From Robiginitalea sp. (GTDB taxonomy: Bacteria > Bacteroidota > Bacteroidia > Flavobacteriales > Flavobacteriaceae): DNA of 61,203 nt. The stretch's first letter is position 1. Each line of letters begins with the position of its first letter. The notes under the pieces are model-generated. The model saw nothing but the letters and a program-made list of their open reading frames with translations. It did not search any database and was not told the DNA's origin. This document shows positions 42,673 to 52,649 of this stretch, one piece after another. Both the position numbers and the translations under genes were made by a program. The DNA lies in assembly GCA_024642005.1 (NCBI GenBank), contig JAHECA010000011.1:1-61203 (forward strand). The letters run 5' to 3'.

Positions 42673-43917
42673 ATGTCGGAAAAGCCGATTTTCATCAAGA
42701 TGAAAAAAAACGAGAAGCACCGGGAGCGGCTTCAGGACAACTCCAGGCTCTTTAACAGGGTGAGCATCGCGGCGGCCGTCTGCTGCCTGGCCCTGGCCCT
42801 GCTCTGCTGGTTTCTCTTGGACATCGGGCGGGAAATTCCCTATGTGCTGGCCGGTTTCGCAGTGATTACGGCACTGAACCTCCTTGGCTACCGGAGGCAT
42901 CAAAACCTTACCGCAGCTTATTATATCGCTTCCCTGGCGGCCCTGTTGGCAACCGTAACGGTAGTGCTGTACAGCGGCGGCATTCACAGCCCCTTTATTT
43001 TCGTGCTGGGCCTGCTCATTCTGGCTGGCTATGTGACTTCCCGCCTGAACGGCCAGCTCTTCCTGCTGGGCGGCCTGATTTTGGTGGCCCTGATCTACGC
43101 CATGGGCCTCACCGGCACCACCCGGTTTCCAAACGTGGTTTCCGAAGCAGCCAGGGGGCCTTTCGCCCTGCTGAGTATCCTGATGACGCTGTACCTGGTC
43201 GGTGGGGCCTTCGGCAGCAAACTGCTCGGTGCCCACCACCGGCTGTACCGGACCAAGGGTGACGTGGAACTGCGCCTGCGCGAGAAGGAAATGCTGCTCA
43301 AGGAAGTACACCACAGGGTGAAGAACAACCTGCAGACCGTATCGAGCCTGCTCAGGATGCAGAGCCGGAACCTGGAAGACCCAGCTACCCTGAGTGTGAT
43401 GCGCAGCAGCCAGAACCGTGTAGTTGCCATGGCCATGGTACACGAAATGCTCTACCAGCGCGAAGACCTCTCGAAAATAGAATACCGAACCTATGTGCAG
43501 GAACTGGGCGATTATCTCATCAAATCGATCAAGGGGCCAGAAAGTCAGATCAGCCTCCGCATCGACATCCCCCAGATCGAACTGGGGATAGACACAGCCA
43601 TTCCCCTGGGGCTGCTGATCAACGAAGCCATCACCAATGCCCTCAAATACGGCTTCAAAGACCAGGAAGAAGGGGAAATCAGCATTGTCCTGGAAAAGGA
43701 GGACCAGACAGAATACATTTTGCGTATCGGCGACAATGGGGCGGGCTTCCCGGAATCGCTGACCCACAAAACCAGCAAATCGCTCGGCCTGAAGCTCATA
43801 TACAACCTGAGCCGGCAGCTGCAGGGCAGCGTAATGCGCGACCTTACCAAGAAAGGCACCAATTACATTATCCGTTTCCAGGAAGTTAGCCAGGCCCCCT
43901 TCCACACCCTGGCCTGA
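42673..43917 (+). CDS. Sensor histidine kinase, HisKA_2 type
   Basis: This 414-residue kinase has about five or six membrane helices at about 30-185. A short coiled linker (TKGDVELRLREKEMLLKE) follows, then a HisKA_2 phosphoacceptor with H213/H214 in KEVHHRVKNNLQTVSSLLRM. The HATPase_c domain has the N-box around LLINEAITNALKYG (314-327) and G1 DNGAGF. No periplasmic sensor domain is seen, so the signal may be sensed within the membrane. No response regulator is adjacent, so it is an orphan. It resembles the HWE/HisKA_2 kinases that act in general stress or light signalling. Confidence 0.9.
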   Translation: MSEKPIFIKMKKNEKHRERLQDNSRLFNRVSIAAAVCCLALALLCWFLLDIGREIPYVLAGFAVITALNLLGYRRHQNLTAAYYIASLAALLATVTVVLYSGGIHSPFIFVLGLLILAGYVTSRLNGQLFLLGGLILVALIYAMGLTGTTRFPNVVSEAARGPFALLSILMTLYLVGGAFGSKLLGAHHRLYRTKGDVELRLREKEMLLKEVHHRVKNNLQTVSSLLRMQSRNLEDPATLSVMRSSQNRVVAMAMVHEMLYQREDLSKIEYRTYVQELGDYLIKSIKGPESQISLRIDIPQIELGIDTAIPLGLLINEAITNALKYGFKDQEEGEISIVLEKEDQTEYILRIGDNGAGFPESLTHKTSKSLGLKLIYNLSRQLQGSVMRDLTKKGTNYIIRFQEVSQAPFHTLA

Positions 43918-43978
43918 AAGGACTCAATTTCTGGCATTTATTTCTATATTTAGTGGCACGGACATAACCGGACCAACC

Positions 43979-46495
43979 ATGAGAACACGCCTTTTCTGTA
44001 TGCTGCTGGCCTGCGGCAGTACGCTCTTTGGCCAAGACTATTTTCTGAAACAATACGAACCCTACCGGGCCGATATCCCTTCCCCGGAGGCCTTTTTGGG
44101 GTATGGCATAGGCGACTACCACACCCGGCACGACCGTATTGTGCAGTACCTGGAAACCCTGTCGGCCCTGTCAGACCGGGCCGAAATCGAGACCTATGGG
44201 TATACGCACGAAAAACGAAAACTGGTGATGCTGAGGGTGAGCAACCCCGGGCACCTGGCCAACCTGGAAGCCCTTAGAGAACGCCACCTGAAATTCATCG
44301 ATCCGCAGCTGGCCTATAAGGCCGATCCGGAACTGCCGCTCTTTATCCAACTCGGGTATAATGTGCACGGCAACGAACCCTCCAGCTCGGAGGCTGCCAT
44401 GCTCACGGCCTATATCCTGGTGGCCTCCGAAGACCCGCGCATTGCGCGTTACCGAGACCAATCGGTGGTATTCATAGACCCTGCCATAAACCCCGACGGG
44501 CGCGACCGGCATACCCAATGGGCCAATTCGTACCGGGGCGACCCCCTGGTAGACGACCCCCAGGATGCCGAGCACAACGAAAACTGGCCCGGCGGGCGCA
44601 CCAACCACTACTGGTTCGACCTGAACCGCGACTGGCTGCTGGCGGTACACCCCGAAAGCCGCGGCAAACTCAACTGGTACCACCATTGGTACCCGAACGT
44701 GGTCACCGATTTCCACGAGATGGGCTCGCGCAGTACCCATTTCTTTGAGCCCATGAAAATGAACGGGTCGCTCAACCCCATCATGCCCCGTGAAAACTAC
44801 ACCGACATAAACGAATTATTTGCCGGCTACTTCGTAAAGTCGCTAGACAGCATTGGCTCGCTCTATTTTTCGAAAGAGGTATTCGACGGCACGTACCCGG
44901 GCTACGGTTCGTCCTACCCAGACCTGCAGGGCGGGCTGGGGCTGCTGTTCGAACAGGCCAGTTCCCGGGGCCACGCCCAGAAAACCGCATACGGCCAGAT
45001 TACCTTCCCCTTTACGATCCGCAACCAGCTGGTATCGGGCATGGCTACCATGCAGGCAGCGGTAGACAACAAGGAAACCATGAGGCGGTACCAGAAAAAC
45101 TTCTTTACCAGCGGGCTGCGCAATGCTGCCGCTTCCCGCACCCGTGCCTACCGGGTAACCGAGCAGGCCGACAAGAACCGGCTCAAAGCTTTTCTCGACA
45201 AGCTGCTGCTGCACCGGATACAGGTATACCGCAGCGGAGACGACAGCTTTGTGATTCCCACCGACCAACCCCAGTACCGCATGGTACAGACCTTTTTTGA
45301 GACGTACAGCCGTTACCGCGACAGTGTCTTCTACGATGCCTCGGCCTGGTCGGTGGCCAACTTCTACCACATGGATTACCAGCCCGTTCAGCGATTTAGC
45401 CGGGGTGAGGAGGTAACCTCCCTCGACGGACTCTTCCCGGTTGCGCCCGTGGAACCTTCCGATTATGCCTATATCATTGATTGGAACGACTACAACGCCC
45501 CCGCCCTACTGCATCAACTCCAGCAGCAGGGCCTGGTGCTGGCCAGTGCCTTCAAGCCTTTCACAACCCGCATTAACGGGGTTGAAAGGGCCTTTGATAA
45601 CGGGGCCCTTGTATTGCCTGTATCCCAGCAGGCCAAACCCGGAGCAGAGGTGCACCGCCTGCTGCGCGAGGCCCAGCAGGCCCTTCAGGTGCCAGCCTTT
45701 GCAGTGGCTTCGGGCTACCACCTGAAGGGTGTAGACCTCGGCAGCGGCTATGTGCGCCCCTTACGCGCGCCCAAGGCGGCCATGCTGGTCGGCAGCGGGG
45801 TGAGTTCTTATGAGGCCGGGGAGGTATGGCACCTGCTCGATACCCGCATGCATATGCCCATCACCAAGATCCCGATGCGCAACCTGGGTTCGGCCAACCT
45901 GGACGGCTACAACACCCTGGTACTGGTGAGCGGGCGATACGCCATGGGTGACAGTCAGCAGAAAAAACTGCAGGAATGGGTCGGCAGGGGCAATACACTG
46001 ATAACCGTGGGCTCGGGCTCCAGTTTTGTGATCAAGCAGAAATGGGTGAGCGAAAAACTGGTGGAATCCCCGGTCGACAGCACAGCGGCCGTGGCACGAC
46101 TGCCTTATGTTGACGCCCCTGAAAATGAAGGAAAGGAAAGCGTTGGCGGGGTAATCCTCAAGGCCGACCTCGACCTGACACACCCCCTGGGCTTCGGCTA
46201 TCGCCAAAGCACCATTCCGGTATACAAGAACAACGAAGTGTGGCTGGCCCCCAGCCGCAATGCTTATTCCACTGTGGCCAGCTATACCTCAAAGCCCCTC
46301 CTGGATGGCTTTATTACGCGCAAGAACCTGGACGAATTCGCCTCGAAATCGGCTTCCCTGCTGGTGAGTAAACTGGGCAGCGGCCGGGTGATCCTCTTTG
46401 CCGACAACCCGAATTTCCGGGGCAGCTGGTACGGGACAAACCGTTTGTTTTTAAATGCCCTGTTCCTGGGGAACCTGATTCAGGTACCTGAATGA
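43979..46495 (+). CDS. M14 family zinc carboxypeptidase, secreted
   Basis: This 838-residue exported enzyme has a signal peptide (about 1-19). Peptidase M14 zinc ligands H130-x2-E133 (NVHGNEPSSSE) and a later His in VTDFHEMGS are present. The region at about 600-760 (AAMLVGSGVSSYEAGEVWHLL, NTLITVGSG) looks like a glutamine-amidotransferase-like accessory fold. Such large secreted M14 enzymes are common in marine Bacteroidota that use proteins. It is followed by an amidohydrolase after 35 bases. Confidence 0.93.
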   Translation: MRTRLFCMLLACGSTLFGQDYFLKQYEPYRADIPSPEAFLGYGIGDYHTRHDRIVQYLETLSALSDRAEIETYGYTHEKRKLVMLRVSNPGHLANLEALRERHLKFIDPQLAYKADPELPLFIQLGYNVHGNEPSSSEAAMLTAYILVASEDPRIARYRDQSVVFIDPAINPDGRDRHTQWANSYRGDPLVDDPQDAEHNENWPGGRTNHYWFDLNRDWLLAVHPESRGKLNWYHHWYPNVVTDFHEMGSRSTHFFEPMKMNGSLNPIMPRENYTDINELFAGYFVKSLDSIGSLYFSKEVFDGTYPGYGSSYPDLQGGLGLLFEQASSRGHAQKTAYGQITFPFTIRNQLVSGMATMQAAVDNKETMRRYQKNFFTSGLRNAAASRTRAYRVTEQADKNRLKAFLDKLLLHRIQVYRSGDDSFVIPTDQPQYRMVQTFFETYSRYRDSVFYDASAWSVANFYHMDYQPVQRFSRGEEVTSLDGLFPVAPVEPSDYAYIIDWNDYNAPALLHQLQQQGLVLASAFKPFTTRINGVERAFDNGALVLPVSQQAKPGAEVHRLLREAQQALQVPAFAVASGYHLKGVDLGSGYVRPLRAPKAAMLVGSGVSSYEAGEVWHLLDTRMHMPITKIPMRNLGSANLDGYNTLVLVSGRYAMGDSQQKKLQEWVGRGNTLITVGSGSSFVIKQKWVSEKLVESPVDSTAAVARLPYVDAPENEGKESVGGVILKADLDLTHPLGFGYRQSTIPVYKNNEVWLAPSRNAYSTVASYTSKPLLDGFITRKNLDEFASKSASLLVSKLGSGRVILFADNPNFRGSWYGTNRLFLNALFLGNLIQVPE

Positions 46496-46530
46496 AATTC
46501 CAAATTCCAACTCAAATATATTTTTAGAAA

Positions 46531-48093
46531 ATGAATAACCTTTTTAGACTCTCGGTTTGCCTGCTGTTGACCCTGCAGGCCTCCCTGGCACAGGACGGCT
46601 TTTCGGAAGGCCCGTTCAACCAACTGATCATTCGCGGGGCCACCCTGATTAACGGGAACGGCGCCCCTCCCCAGGGCCCGGTCGATATCGTGATCGAGAA
46701 CAACCGCATAACCTGGGTAGATGCTGTGGGTTACCCGGGCGTGGCCATAGATCCCGACAGCCGGCCCCAGCTGAAACCCGGCGGCCGCGAAATCGAGGCC
46801 GAGGGCATGTACGTGCTGCCCGGCTTTATAGACATGCACACACATATTGGCGGTACCGCGCAGGGGGCCGAGCCCGATTATGTTTTCAAGCTCTGGATGG
46901 GGCACGGCATCACTTCTGTGCGGGAAACCGCCGGGCGGGGCGTCGGTTTTGCCCTGGACCTGAAGCGGAAGAGTGCTGCCAACCAGATTGTCGCCCCGCG
47001 CATTTTCTCCTACACAGGCTTTGGCCAGGGCAGCAAGGAGCCCATCAGCACGCCCGAGCAGGCCAGGGAATGGGTCCGCCAGAATGCCAAGAACGGGGCC
47101 GACGGCATCAAGTTTTTCGGGGCATCCCCCGAAATTATGACGGCCGCCCTTGACGAGAACAAAAAACTGGGGCTGCGCTCTGCCTGCCACCATGCCCAGC
47201 TGGCGGTGGCCCGCTGGAACGTGCTGCATTCGGCCCGGGCAGGGCTCACCAGCATGGAGCACTGGTACGGCCTGCCCGAGGCGCTCTTTGACGACCGCAC
47301 CGTACAGGACTACCCGGTGAACTACAATTATCAGGACGAGCAACACCGCTTTGAGGAGGCCGGCCGGCTCTGGAAACAGGCTGCCGCCCCCTACTCCGAC
47401 CACTGGAACGCCGTGTTGAAGGAACTGCTCGAGCTCGACTTTACCCTCGACCCCACCTTCAACATCTACGAGGCCAACCGCGATCTGGACCGGGCCCGCC
47501 GGGCTGAGTGGCACGAAGCGTATACGCTGCCCTCCCTCTGGCGCTTTTACGCCCCCAGCATGGTTTCCCACGGCTCGTACTGGCATTTCTGGGGTACCGA
47601 GCAAGAGGTAGCCTGGAAAGAGAATTACCGGCTCTGGATGACTTTTATCAATGAGTATAAGAACCGGGGCGGGCGGGTTACCGCCGGATCAGACTCCGGC
47701 TTTATCTACCAGCTCTATGGCTTTGCCTACATCCGGGAACTCGAGCTGCTGCGCGAGGCCGGATTCCACCCCCTTGAGGTAATCCGGGCTGCCACGCTAA
47801 ACGGGGCCGAGGCCCTGGGCCTGGCCGACCAGATCGGCACTGTGGAACCTGGCAAGCTGGCCGACCTGGTGATCGTCGCGGAAAACCCACTGGCCAACCT
47901 GAAGGTACTTTATGGTACTGGTGCCATCAAACTTACAGAGAACAATGAGGTAGTGCGCGTAGGAGGCGTAACATACACCATCAAGGACGGCATTGTATAC
48001 GACGCCAAAAAGCTGCTCGAAGATGTGAAACGGCAGGTACGTGAAGCCAAAGAGAAAGAAGGCTGGGAATTGAAGCAACCGGGGGTCGATTAG
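46531..48093 (+). CDS. Secreted amidohydrolase family protein
   Basis: This 520-residue exported enzyme has a signal peptide (about 1-20, LQASLAQD). The metal motif H103-x-H105 (DMHTHIGG) follows YVLPGFI, then come ACHHAQ, SMEHWYG and a late Asp in TAGSDSGF. The amidohydrolase C-terminal part is VEPGKLADLVIVAENPL. It lies in the same direction as the M14 peptidase, suggesting a shared peptide or amide degradation role in the periplasm. The substrate is not known. Confidence 0.92.
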   Translation: MNNLFRLSVCLLLTLQASLAQDGFSEGPFNQLIIRGATLINGNGAPPQGPVDIVIENNRITWVDAVGYPGVAIDPDSRPQLKPGGREIEAEGMYVLPGFIDMHTHIGGTAQGAEPDYVFKLWMGHGITSVRETAGRGVGFALDLKRKSAANQIVAPRIFSYTGFGQGSKEPISTPEQAREWVRQNAKNGADGIKFFGASPEIMTAALDENKKLGLRSACHHAQLAVARWNVLHSARAGLTSMEHWYGLPEALFDDRTVQDYPVNYNYQDEQHRFEEAGRLWKQAAAPYSDHWNAVLKELLELDFTLDPTFNIYEANRDLDRARRAEWHEAYTLPSLWRFYAPSMVSHGSYWHFWGTEQEVAWKENYRLWMTFINEYKNRGGRVTAGSDSGFIYQLYGFAYIRELELLREAGFHPLEVIRAATLNGAEALGLADQIGTVEPGKLADLVIVAENPLANLKVLYGTGAIKLTENNEVVRVGGVTYTIKDGIVYDAKKLLEDVKRQVREAKEKEGWELKQPGVD

Positions 48094-48198
48094 CCGGTAG
48101 CACCCGTTGGCCCCTATTTGGAATTAGCGAATTGGGCAAGGCGCCAGGCAACAGGGCAGGTAAGGCAATACGGCCGACTGGCACGGTATGCAGACAAC

Positions 48199-48288
48199 TT
48201 ATTTCCGCACCCGGATGGGTTGCAGTTTTCGGTAGCTCAAGTAGATCAGGGCGGCAATTCCGGTCAGGGCGGTGATGAGTAGGATCAT
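48199..48288 (-). CDS. 29-residue single-pass membrane protein (possible)
   Basis: A very short frame starts with ATG at 48288: hydrophobic MILLITALTGIAALIYLSY, then a basic tail RKLQPIRVRK and TAA. The helix plus positive tail and GC-rich third positions are what a real small membrane protein looks like, similar in style to KdpF or CydX. There is no homology evidence and no clear promoter. Confidence 0.45.
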   Translation of the reverse strand: MILLITALTGIAALIYLSYRKLQPIRVRK

Positions 48289-48555
48289 GGTCTGAGGTTT
48301 AACTGAGCATGCGGCGCATGTCGCGCACATTTTAATGAAAGTAGGTAAATTCAGGCGAAAGGAAGCCGGAAAGCCGATCAAAGGTGGTTATATCGGACCT
48401 ACAACCCTTCCCCCGCCCACAATCGAGGTGCGAAGCCTGTCCCAGAGGCCTGCAGACGAAGCGATTAACAGGTTGACGAGCGGGGGCGGCTGTGATTTTC
48501 GCAGGGAGCATTCCCGGAAAATCCGTACCTTGAAAGCTCCCAATCCACCCCGCCT
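48289..48555. other. Intergenic region without a clear gene
   Basis: These 267 bases before the ExbD-like gene hold no convincing reading frame, RNA fold or strong repeat. A weak -7-like TACCTTGA lies about 30 bases before the next start. Confidence 0.4.
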
Positions 48556-49491
48556 ATGGCCCTAACACCCCTGCTCCGCACCCGCCTGACCAAACTTGCA
48601 ACAGGTGCCTGCTTTTTGGTGCTCCCATTAATTTCCTCCGCCCAACAAGCGACCTGGGAAGGCAAATTCATGGGCTGTCTGAAAGAGGGCTACCCCGACG
48701 CTGGTGCTGCCTTAGACCAGCTCATGGCAGGATTTGAAGCCGAACTCATCGGGCAGGGCTTGCTCGAGAGCAGTGCCTCTGACGATTACCGGGGCTTGTT
48801 GCAGCGTCTGGCTTCTGGGCAGCGCATTGAATGGGTCGACTACCTCAGTTTTTCAGACCGGTTTAAGGAAATTGCCCCCGACTCTGTTACCCTGAGGGCC
48901 TGCCAGGCCCAGGTGGAAAATTTTAAGGCCACCAACCCGGAAGCCACCCTGACCCGCTTTCTGGACCGACGCGACGCCATGATTAGGGAAGACATCCCGG
49001 CCGACATGCAGGCGGCCGCCCTGCTTGACATCCTCGGGGAAAGCGAAATGGACGAGCCTTTTTACCGCCTTCACACCTATTATCTGGTAGACCTGCAGGC
49101 ACTGCCGACAGCCGACGGGGCCCTGGGCATAATGAGTCCCTATGCGGGGTATCAGGTTGTTCCCGAGTCGGGAGCCAACATGATGCAACTGTACCTGAAT
49201 GAACGGAACCAGGTCCTGCTTGCCGACCAATTGATAACCCCCGAGCTTCTTACAGAGCGTGTTTTGCAGCACGCCCGTCGTTTTGGGCCCAAGGCCTGGT
49301 ACATTATCGCACCTGAGCCCGATGTGAAATTCAGCAGCCTGCAGATTCTTCAAGACCGTATCGCCCTGGCCATAACCCAGGTGCGCGACCAGTATGCCCG
49401 AAGCGTGCTGGGCAAGACCTGGACCGAACTCAACGCGGAAGAACGGGCACTGGTGGCCCGGAAATTCCCACTGCATATTACGCTGCCTTGA
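48556..49491 (+). CDS. Secreted protein with C-terminal ExbD/TolR-like domain
   Basis: This 311-residue protein has a signal peptide (about 1-31, ending SSAQ). The middle part (35-200) is helical with no recognised family. Residues 209-311 (QLYLNERNQVLLADQLITPE, then RDQYARSVLGKTWTELNAEERALVARKFPLHITLP) closely resemble the periplasmic end of flavobacterial ExbD1-type proteins. The N-terminal membrane helix and proton-path Asp of ExbD are absent. It may therefore dock on a TonB/ExbB system or compete with ExbD. That idea is inference. Confidence 0.8.
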   Translation: MALTPLLRTRLTKLATGACFLVLPLISSAQQATWEGKFMGCLKEGYPDAGAALDQLMAGFEAELIGQGLLESSASDDYRGLLQRLASGQRIEWVDYLSFSDRFKEIAPDSVTLRACQAQVENFKATNPEATLTRFLDRRDAMIREDIPADMQAAALLDILGESEMDEPFYRLHTYYLVDLQALPTADGALGIMSPYAGYQVVPESGANMMQLYLNERNQVLLADQLITPELLTERVLQHARRFGPKAWYIIAPEPDVKFSSLQILQDRIALAITQVRDQYARSVLGKTWTELNAEERALVARKFPLHITLP

Positions 49492-49532
49492 AGGGAAACG
49501 CATCGCCCTAATTATGCCGGTATCCAAGAACG

Positions 49533-49561
49533 AAAAAACCACCGCCTTTGCGGTGGTTTTT
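49533..49561. terminator. Bidirectional terminator between convergent genes
   Basis: AAAAAACCACCGC-cttt-GCGGTGGTTTTT, serving the ExbD-like gene and the VPS10/BNR gene. Confidence 0.9.
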
Positions 49562-49580
49562 GTCAAATTCCCAAGGAAAT

Positions 49581-52500
49581 TTAGTACATCTCGAGGAATT
49601 CCTCAAAAGGAACGAGTGTTAAGGTGTCTCCTCCCTTGACTTTGGGCTTCAGCGCCTCGAAGTCGGCTTTTGCCCTGGCGAATTGGTCGCGGATCAGGCT
49701 GAGGTTGTCGAAGTCGGCAGCCGAGGGGGCGTCGTACCCGTCGGATACCTTGCTGTACAGGTTGGCCATCTTTTCGCGCAATTGCGGCTCGGCCAGGCCC
49801 ACATAGTTGTCGCCTGTGGTGACTACCAGGGTTTCTTTGAGGGCGGTTAGCTTTTTGAGCTCACGGGTGTCGTTGGCCTTCTCGGCCTGCTCCAGGTAGG
49901 CGTCTACCTGATACACCATATAAGCCAGTTGCTGGGTCATGTCGTACAGTTCCATAGTGGTGCGGTACTTGGCCTCCCTCGCCTCAAGGGGAATCCCGTT
50001 GTCTTCATACACCAGCTCGAAGGTGTGCTCGAAGGTATCCTTCCCCTTGGTGATTACCGCCCTGTAGGTCCCTGCCGGGACCCGGGGGGAAGTAAAGCCC
50101 CCGAAAGAAAAGGTTTTGCCCTTGGCCACCTTGGGCTGTTTGCGGGTGTAGCCCCAGTTCACAATGTTAATACCCTTGGCCTTGCCCGGCTCCAGGTCTG
50201 CGACTTTGTTCCCTTCCATGTCCTGGATTTCCATGGTCATCTTGCCAAAGGTATGCCGGCTTTTCAGGAAATACTTGATCTGGGCCTCGGTACTGCGGTT
50301 GGGGCCAACGAATTCAGGGGAAACGGTAGAGCCGCCAAAACTGCCCTTGTCGTTCATCACCGTTGGACTGCTGCCAAAGAAGTGCAGGGTTTCGCCCATG
50401 GTTTCTGCCGTTAGCTCACGCAGGGGCGAAACATCGTCCAGGATTATAACCCCCCGGCCGTGAGTGCCCATCACCAGGTCGTTCGTCCCCTTGTGCAATT
50501 CCAGGTAGTGAACGGCCACAGGGGGCATGTTGCTGCGGAAAGGGGCCCAGCTGAGGCCACCATCGAGGGTTATGTACAGGCCGAATTCGGTGCCCAGGAA
50601 CAGCAGGTTTTCATTTTCGTAATCTTCCTGCAGGCTGCGGGCAAAGCCCTGTACCTCGTCGGTGATGATGGAGGTCCAGCTGGCTCCAAAGTCGGTAGTC
50701 CTGAAGGCGTAGGGCGTCATGTCTCCCCGGCTGTGCCCGTCAAACACCACATAGGCCGTGCCCCGGTCGTGCGCGCTGGCCTCGATGTGATAGGCCCAGG
50801 TATTTGCCGGCAGGCCTGCTATGTTGGCCACCGTATTGGTCCAGGTTTTGCCTCCATCCCGGGTTAGCTGCACATTGCCGTCGTCGGTGCCCACCCAAAT
50901 CAGGTTTTCATCCAGGGGAGACTCGGCAATGGTGAAGATGGTCGTATGGTTCTCGGCCCCCGAATTGTCAGCAGACAAACCGCCAGAGGCCTCCTGGTTC
51001 TGTTTGGCCGGGTCGTTGGTGGTCAGATCGGGGCTAATAACCTCCCAGGTGTCGCCCATGTCCTCGGAGCGGTGCAGGTACTGGCTCCCCATATAGAACC
51101 GGTCGGGCCTGTTCGGGCTCAGGGCCATGGGAGCGTTCCAGTTAAAACGAAGCCTGGGCGTGGCTGCTGTGGGCTGGGGTTGGATGGTCTTGATCAGGCG
51201 GCGCTCCGTATCGGTGCGCCAAACACTCTCGGCCCCCTGCACTTCGGAAAAGATTACCGGCCTGGTGCGGTGCTTCAGCACGCGGAATCCGTCGCCGGCC
51301 CCCACCGAGTTCCAGTCTCTGCCGGTAACCCCGCCAGGGGAGGAATTGGGGCCCCACCAGGAGCCGTTGTCTTGCAACCCACCGTATACGTTATAAGGCT
51401 CCGCCTCGTCTACGCTTACCTGGTAGAATTGAGATAGGGGCAGGTCTTCGCAGATCTCGAAGGTATTGCCCCCGTCCCAGCTGCGGTAAAGCCCGCCGTC
51501 TGTAGCGGCATAAATCACATCCGAATCGTTAATACCGAAAACCAGGTCGTGGATGTCGGGGTGCATATTGCCCAGGCTCTTGAAGGTTTTGCCCCCGTCG
51601 CGGGAAATGGAACCGCTTAAGCCCCCCTTCACCAGCACGTTTTCGTCCCGGGGGTCTACCACGATGCGGGAGAAATAAAACGGCCTCACGGTAATCTCAA
51701 AATCATTGTTGAGCTGCTGCCAGCTGGCCCCGGCGTCGTCGCTGCGATACAGGCCCTTCCGGGCGTCGGACTCGGCCTCGATTACCGTATAGAGTACCCT
51801 GGGGTTGGTCGGAGCGATAGCAATTGCCAAACGCCCCAGTATGCCTTCCGGGAACCCATTGTGGATCTTGTTCCAGGTTTCCCCACCGTCGGTGGATTTG
51901 TACAGGGCGCTGTTTCCTCCCCCCGATTCAAACGACCAGGCGGTACGGCGGAATTCCCACATGGACGCATAGAGGGTATTCGGGTCGGTCGGGTCCATGG
52001 CCATGTCGGCCACCCCGGTTTTCGGATTCACGTAGAGCATACGCTCCCAGTTGGCCCCGCCATCTACAGACTTGTACACGCCCCGCTCCTCACTGTCGCT
52101 CCACAGGGCGCCCAGCACCCCCACATAAATTTCATCGGGGTTCTGCGGGTTTACCAGTACGTTGGCGATGCGCTCGCTCTTGTCGAAGCCCAGGTGCTCC
52201 CAGGTACCTCCCCCATCCCGGGTTCGGAACAGGCCGCAGCCAATCGAAACGCTGTTGCGGGTCCAGGTCTCGCCCGTCCCGACGTAAAGGGTGTTGTTCG
52301 GATCGGACGGATCCAGGGTCACTGCCCCGATTGACTGGCAATGGTCGTCGAAAATCGGCGCAAAGGTGGTGCCTGCATCGCTTGATTTCCAGACCCCTCC
52401 CCCGGCCGCCCCCACATACAGGATACGCTTGTTGGCCGGGTGTATTTCCAGATCGTTGATGCGGCCGCTCATCAGGGCTGGGCCAATATGGCGTGCCTTC

Positions 52501-52604
52501 AGGTCGCCAAAAAGATTGCCGGCCCGCAACGTGTCCCTTTGCTGGGCAAGGGCCGCGACGGGAATGGCCACCGCCAGAAGCAGGAGCCGTACTTGCCTTT
52601 TCAT
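49581..52604 (-). CDS. VPS10/BNR-repeat secreted protein
   Basis: This 1007-residue exported protein has a signal peptide (about 1-20, ALAQQ) and a very large set of BNR/sortilin-type beta-propeller blades, each with SxDxGxTW-like Asp boxes (KSSDAGTTF, KSTDGGETW, RSDDAGASW, TRDGGKTW, TLDGGLSW). The C-terminal third (about 760-1007) is a non-propeller region with an FnIII-like segment and a helical part. Homologues are annotated as VPS10 or glycosyl hydrolase proteins. Catalytic residues are not clear. It probably shares an operon with the LolA-like gene. Confidence 0.88.
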   Translation of the reverse strand: MKRQVRLLLLAVAIPVAALAQQRDTLRAGNLFGDLKARHIGPALMSGRINDLEIHPANKRILYVGAAGGGVWKSSDAGTTFAPIFDDHCQSIGAVTLDPSDPNNTLYVGTGETWTRNSVSIGCGLFRTRDGGGTWEHLGFDKSERIANVLVNPQNPDEIYVGVLGALWSDSEERGVYKSVDGGANWERMLYVNPKTGVADMAMDPTDPNTLYASMWEFRRTAWSFESGGGNSALYKSTDGGETWNKIHNGFPEGILGRLAIAIAPTNPRVLYTVIEAESDARKGLYRSDDAGASWQQLNNDFEITVRPFYFSRIVVDPRDENVLVKGGLSGSISRDGGKTFKSLGNMHPDIHDLVFGINDSDVIYAATDGGLYRSWDGGNTFEICEDLPLSQFYQVSVDEAEPYNVYGGLQDNGSWWGPNSSPGGVTGRDWNSVGAGDGFRVLKHRTRPVIFSEVQGAESVWRTDTERRLIKTIQPQPTAATPRLRFNWNAPMALSPNRPDRFYMGSQYLHRSEDMGDTWEVISPDLTTNDPAKQNQEASGGLSADNSGAENHTTIFTIAESPLDENLIWVGTDDGNVQLTRDGGKTWTNTVANIAGLPANTWAYHIEASAHDRGTAYVVFDGHSRGDMTPYAFRTTDFGASWTSIITDEVQGFARSLQEDYENENLLFLGTEFGLYITLDGGLSWAPFRSNMPPVAVHYLELHKGTNDLVMGTHGRGVIILDDVSPLRELTAETMGETLHFFGSSPTVMNDKGSFGGSTVSPEFVGPNRSTEAQIKYFLKSRHTFGKMTMEIQDMEGNKVADLEPGKAKGINIVNWGYTRKQPKVAKGKTFSFGGFTSPRVPAGTYRAVITKGKDTFEHTFELVYEDNGIPLEAREAKYRTTMELYDMTQQLAYMVYQVDAYLEQAEKANDTRELKKLTALKETLVVTTGDNYVGLAEPQLREKMANLYSKVSDGYDAPSAADFDNLSLIRDQFARAKADFEALKPKVKGGDTLTLVPFEEFLEMY

Positions 52605-52614
52605 GGTAGTGAAT

Positions 52615-52645
52615 ATAAAAGGGCCGGCAAATGCCAGCCCTTGAG
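52615..52645 (-). terminator. Weak terminator between the LolA-like and VPS10 genes
   Basis: On the minus strand GGGCTGGC-attt-GCCGGCCC is followed by TTTT. The stem has one G-T pair. It could reduce, rather than stop, transcription into the next gene. Confidence 0.55.
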
Positions 52646-52649
52646 GTTG

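Noticed and set aside
42643-43905. 420-codon minus-strand frame opposite the histidine kinase
   Set aside because: Translated sequence has no recognisable domain and mirrors the kinase codon pattern; the plus-strand gene has clear H-box and N-box motifs.
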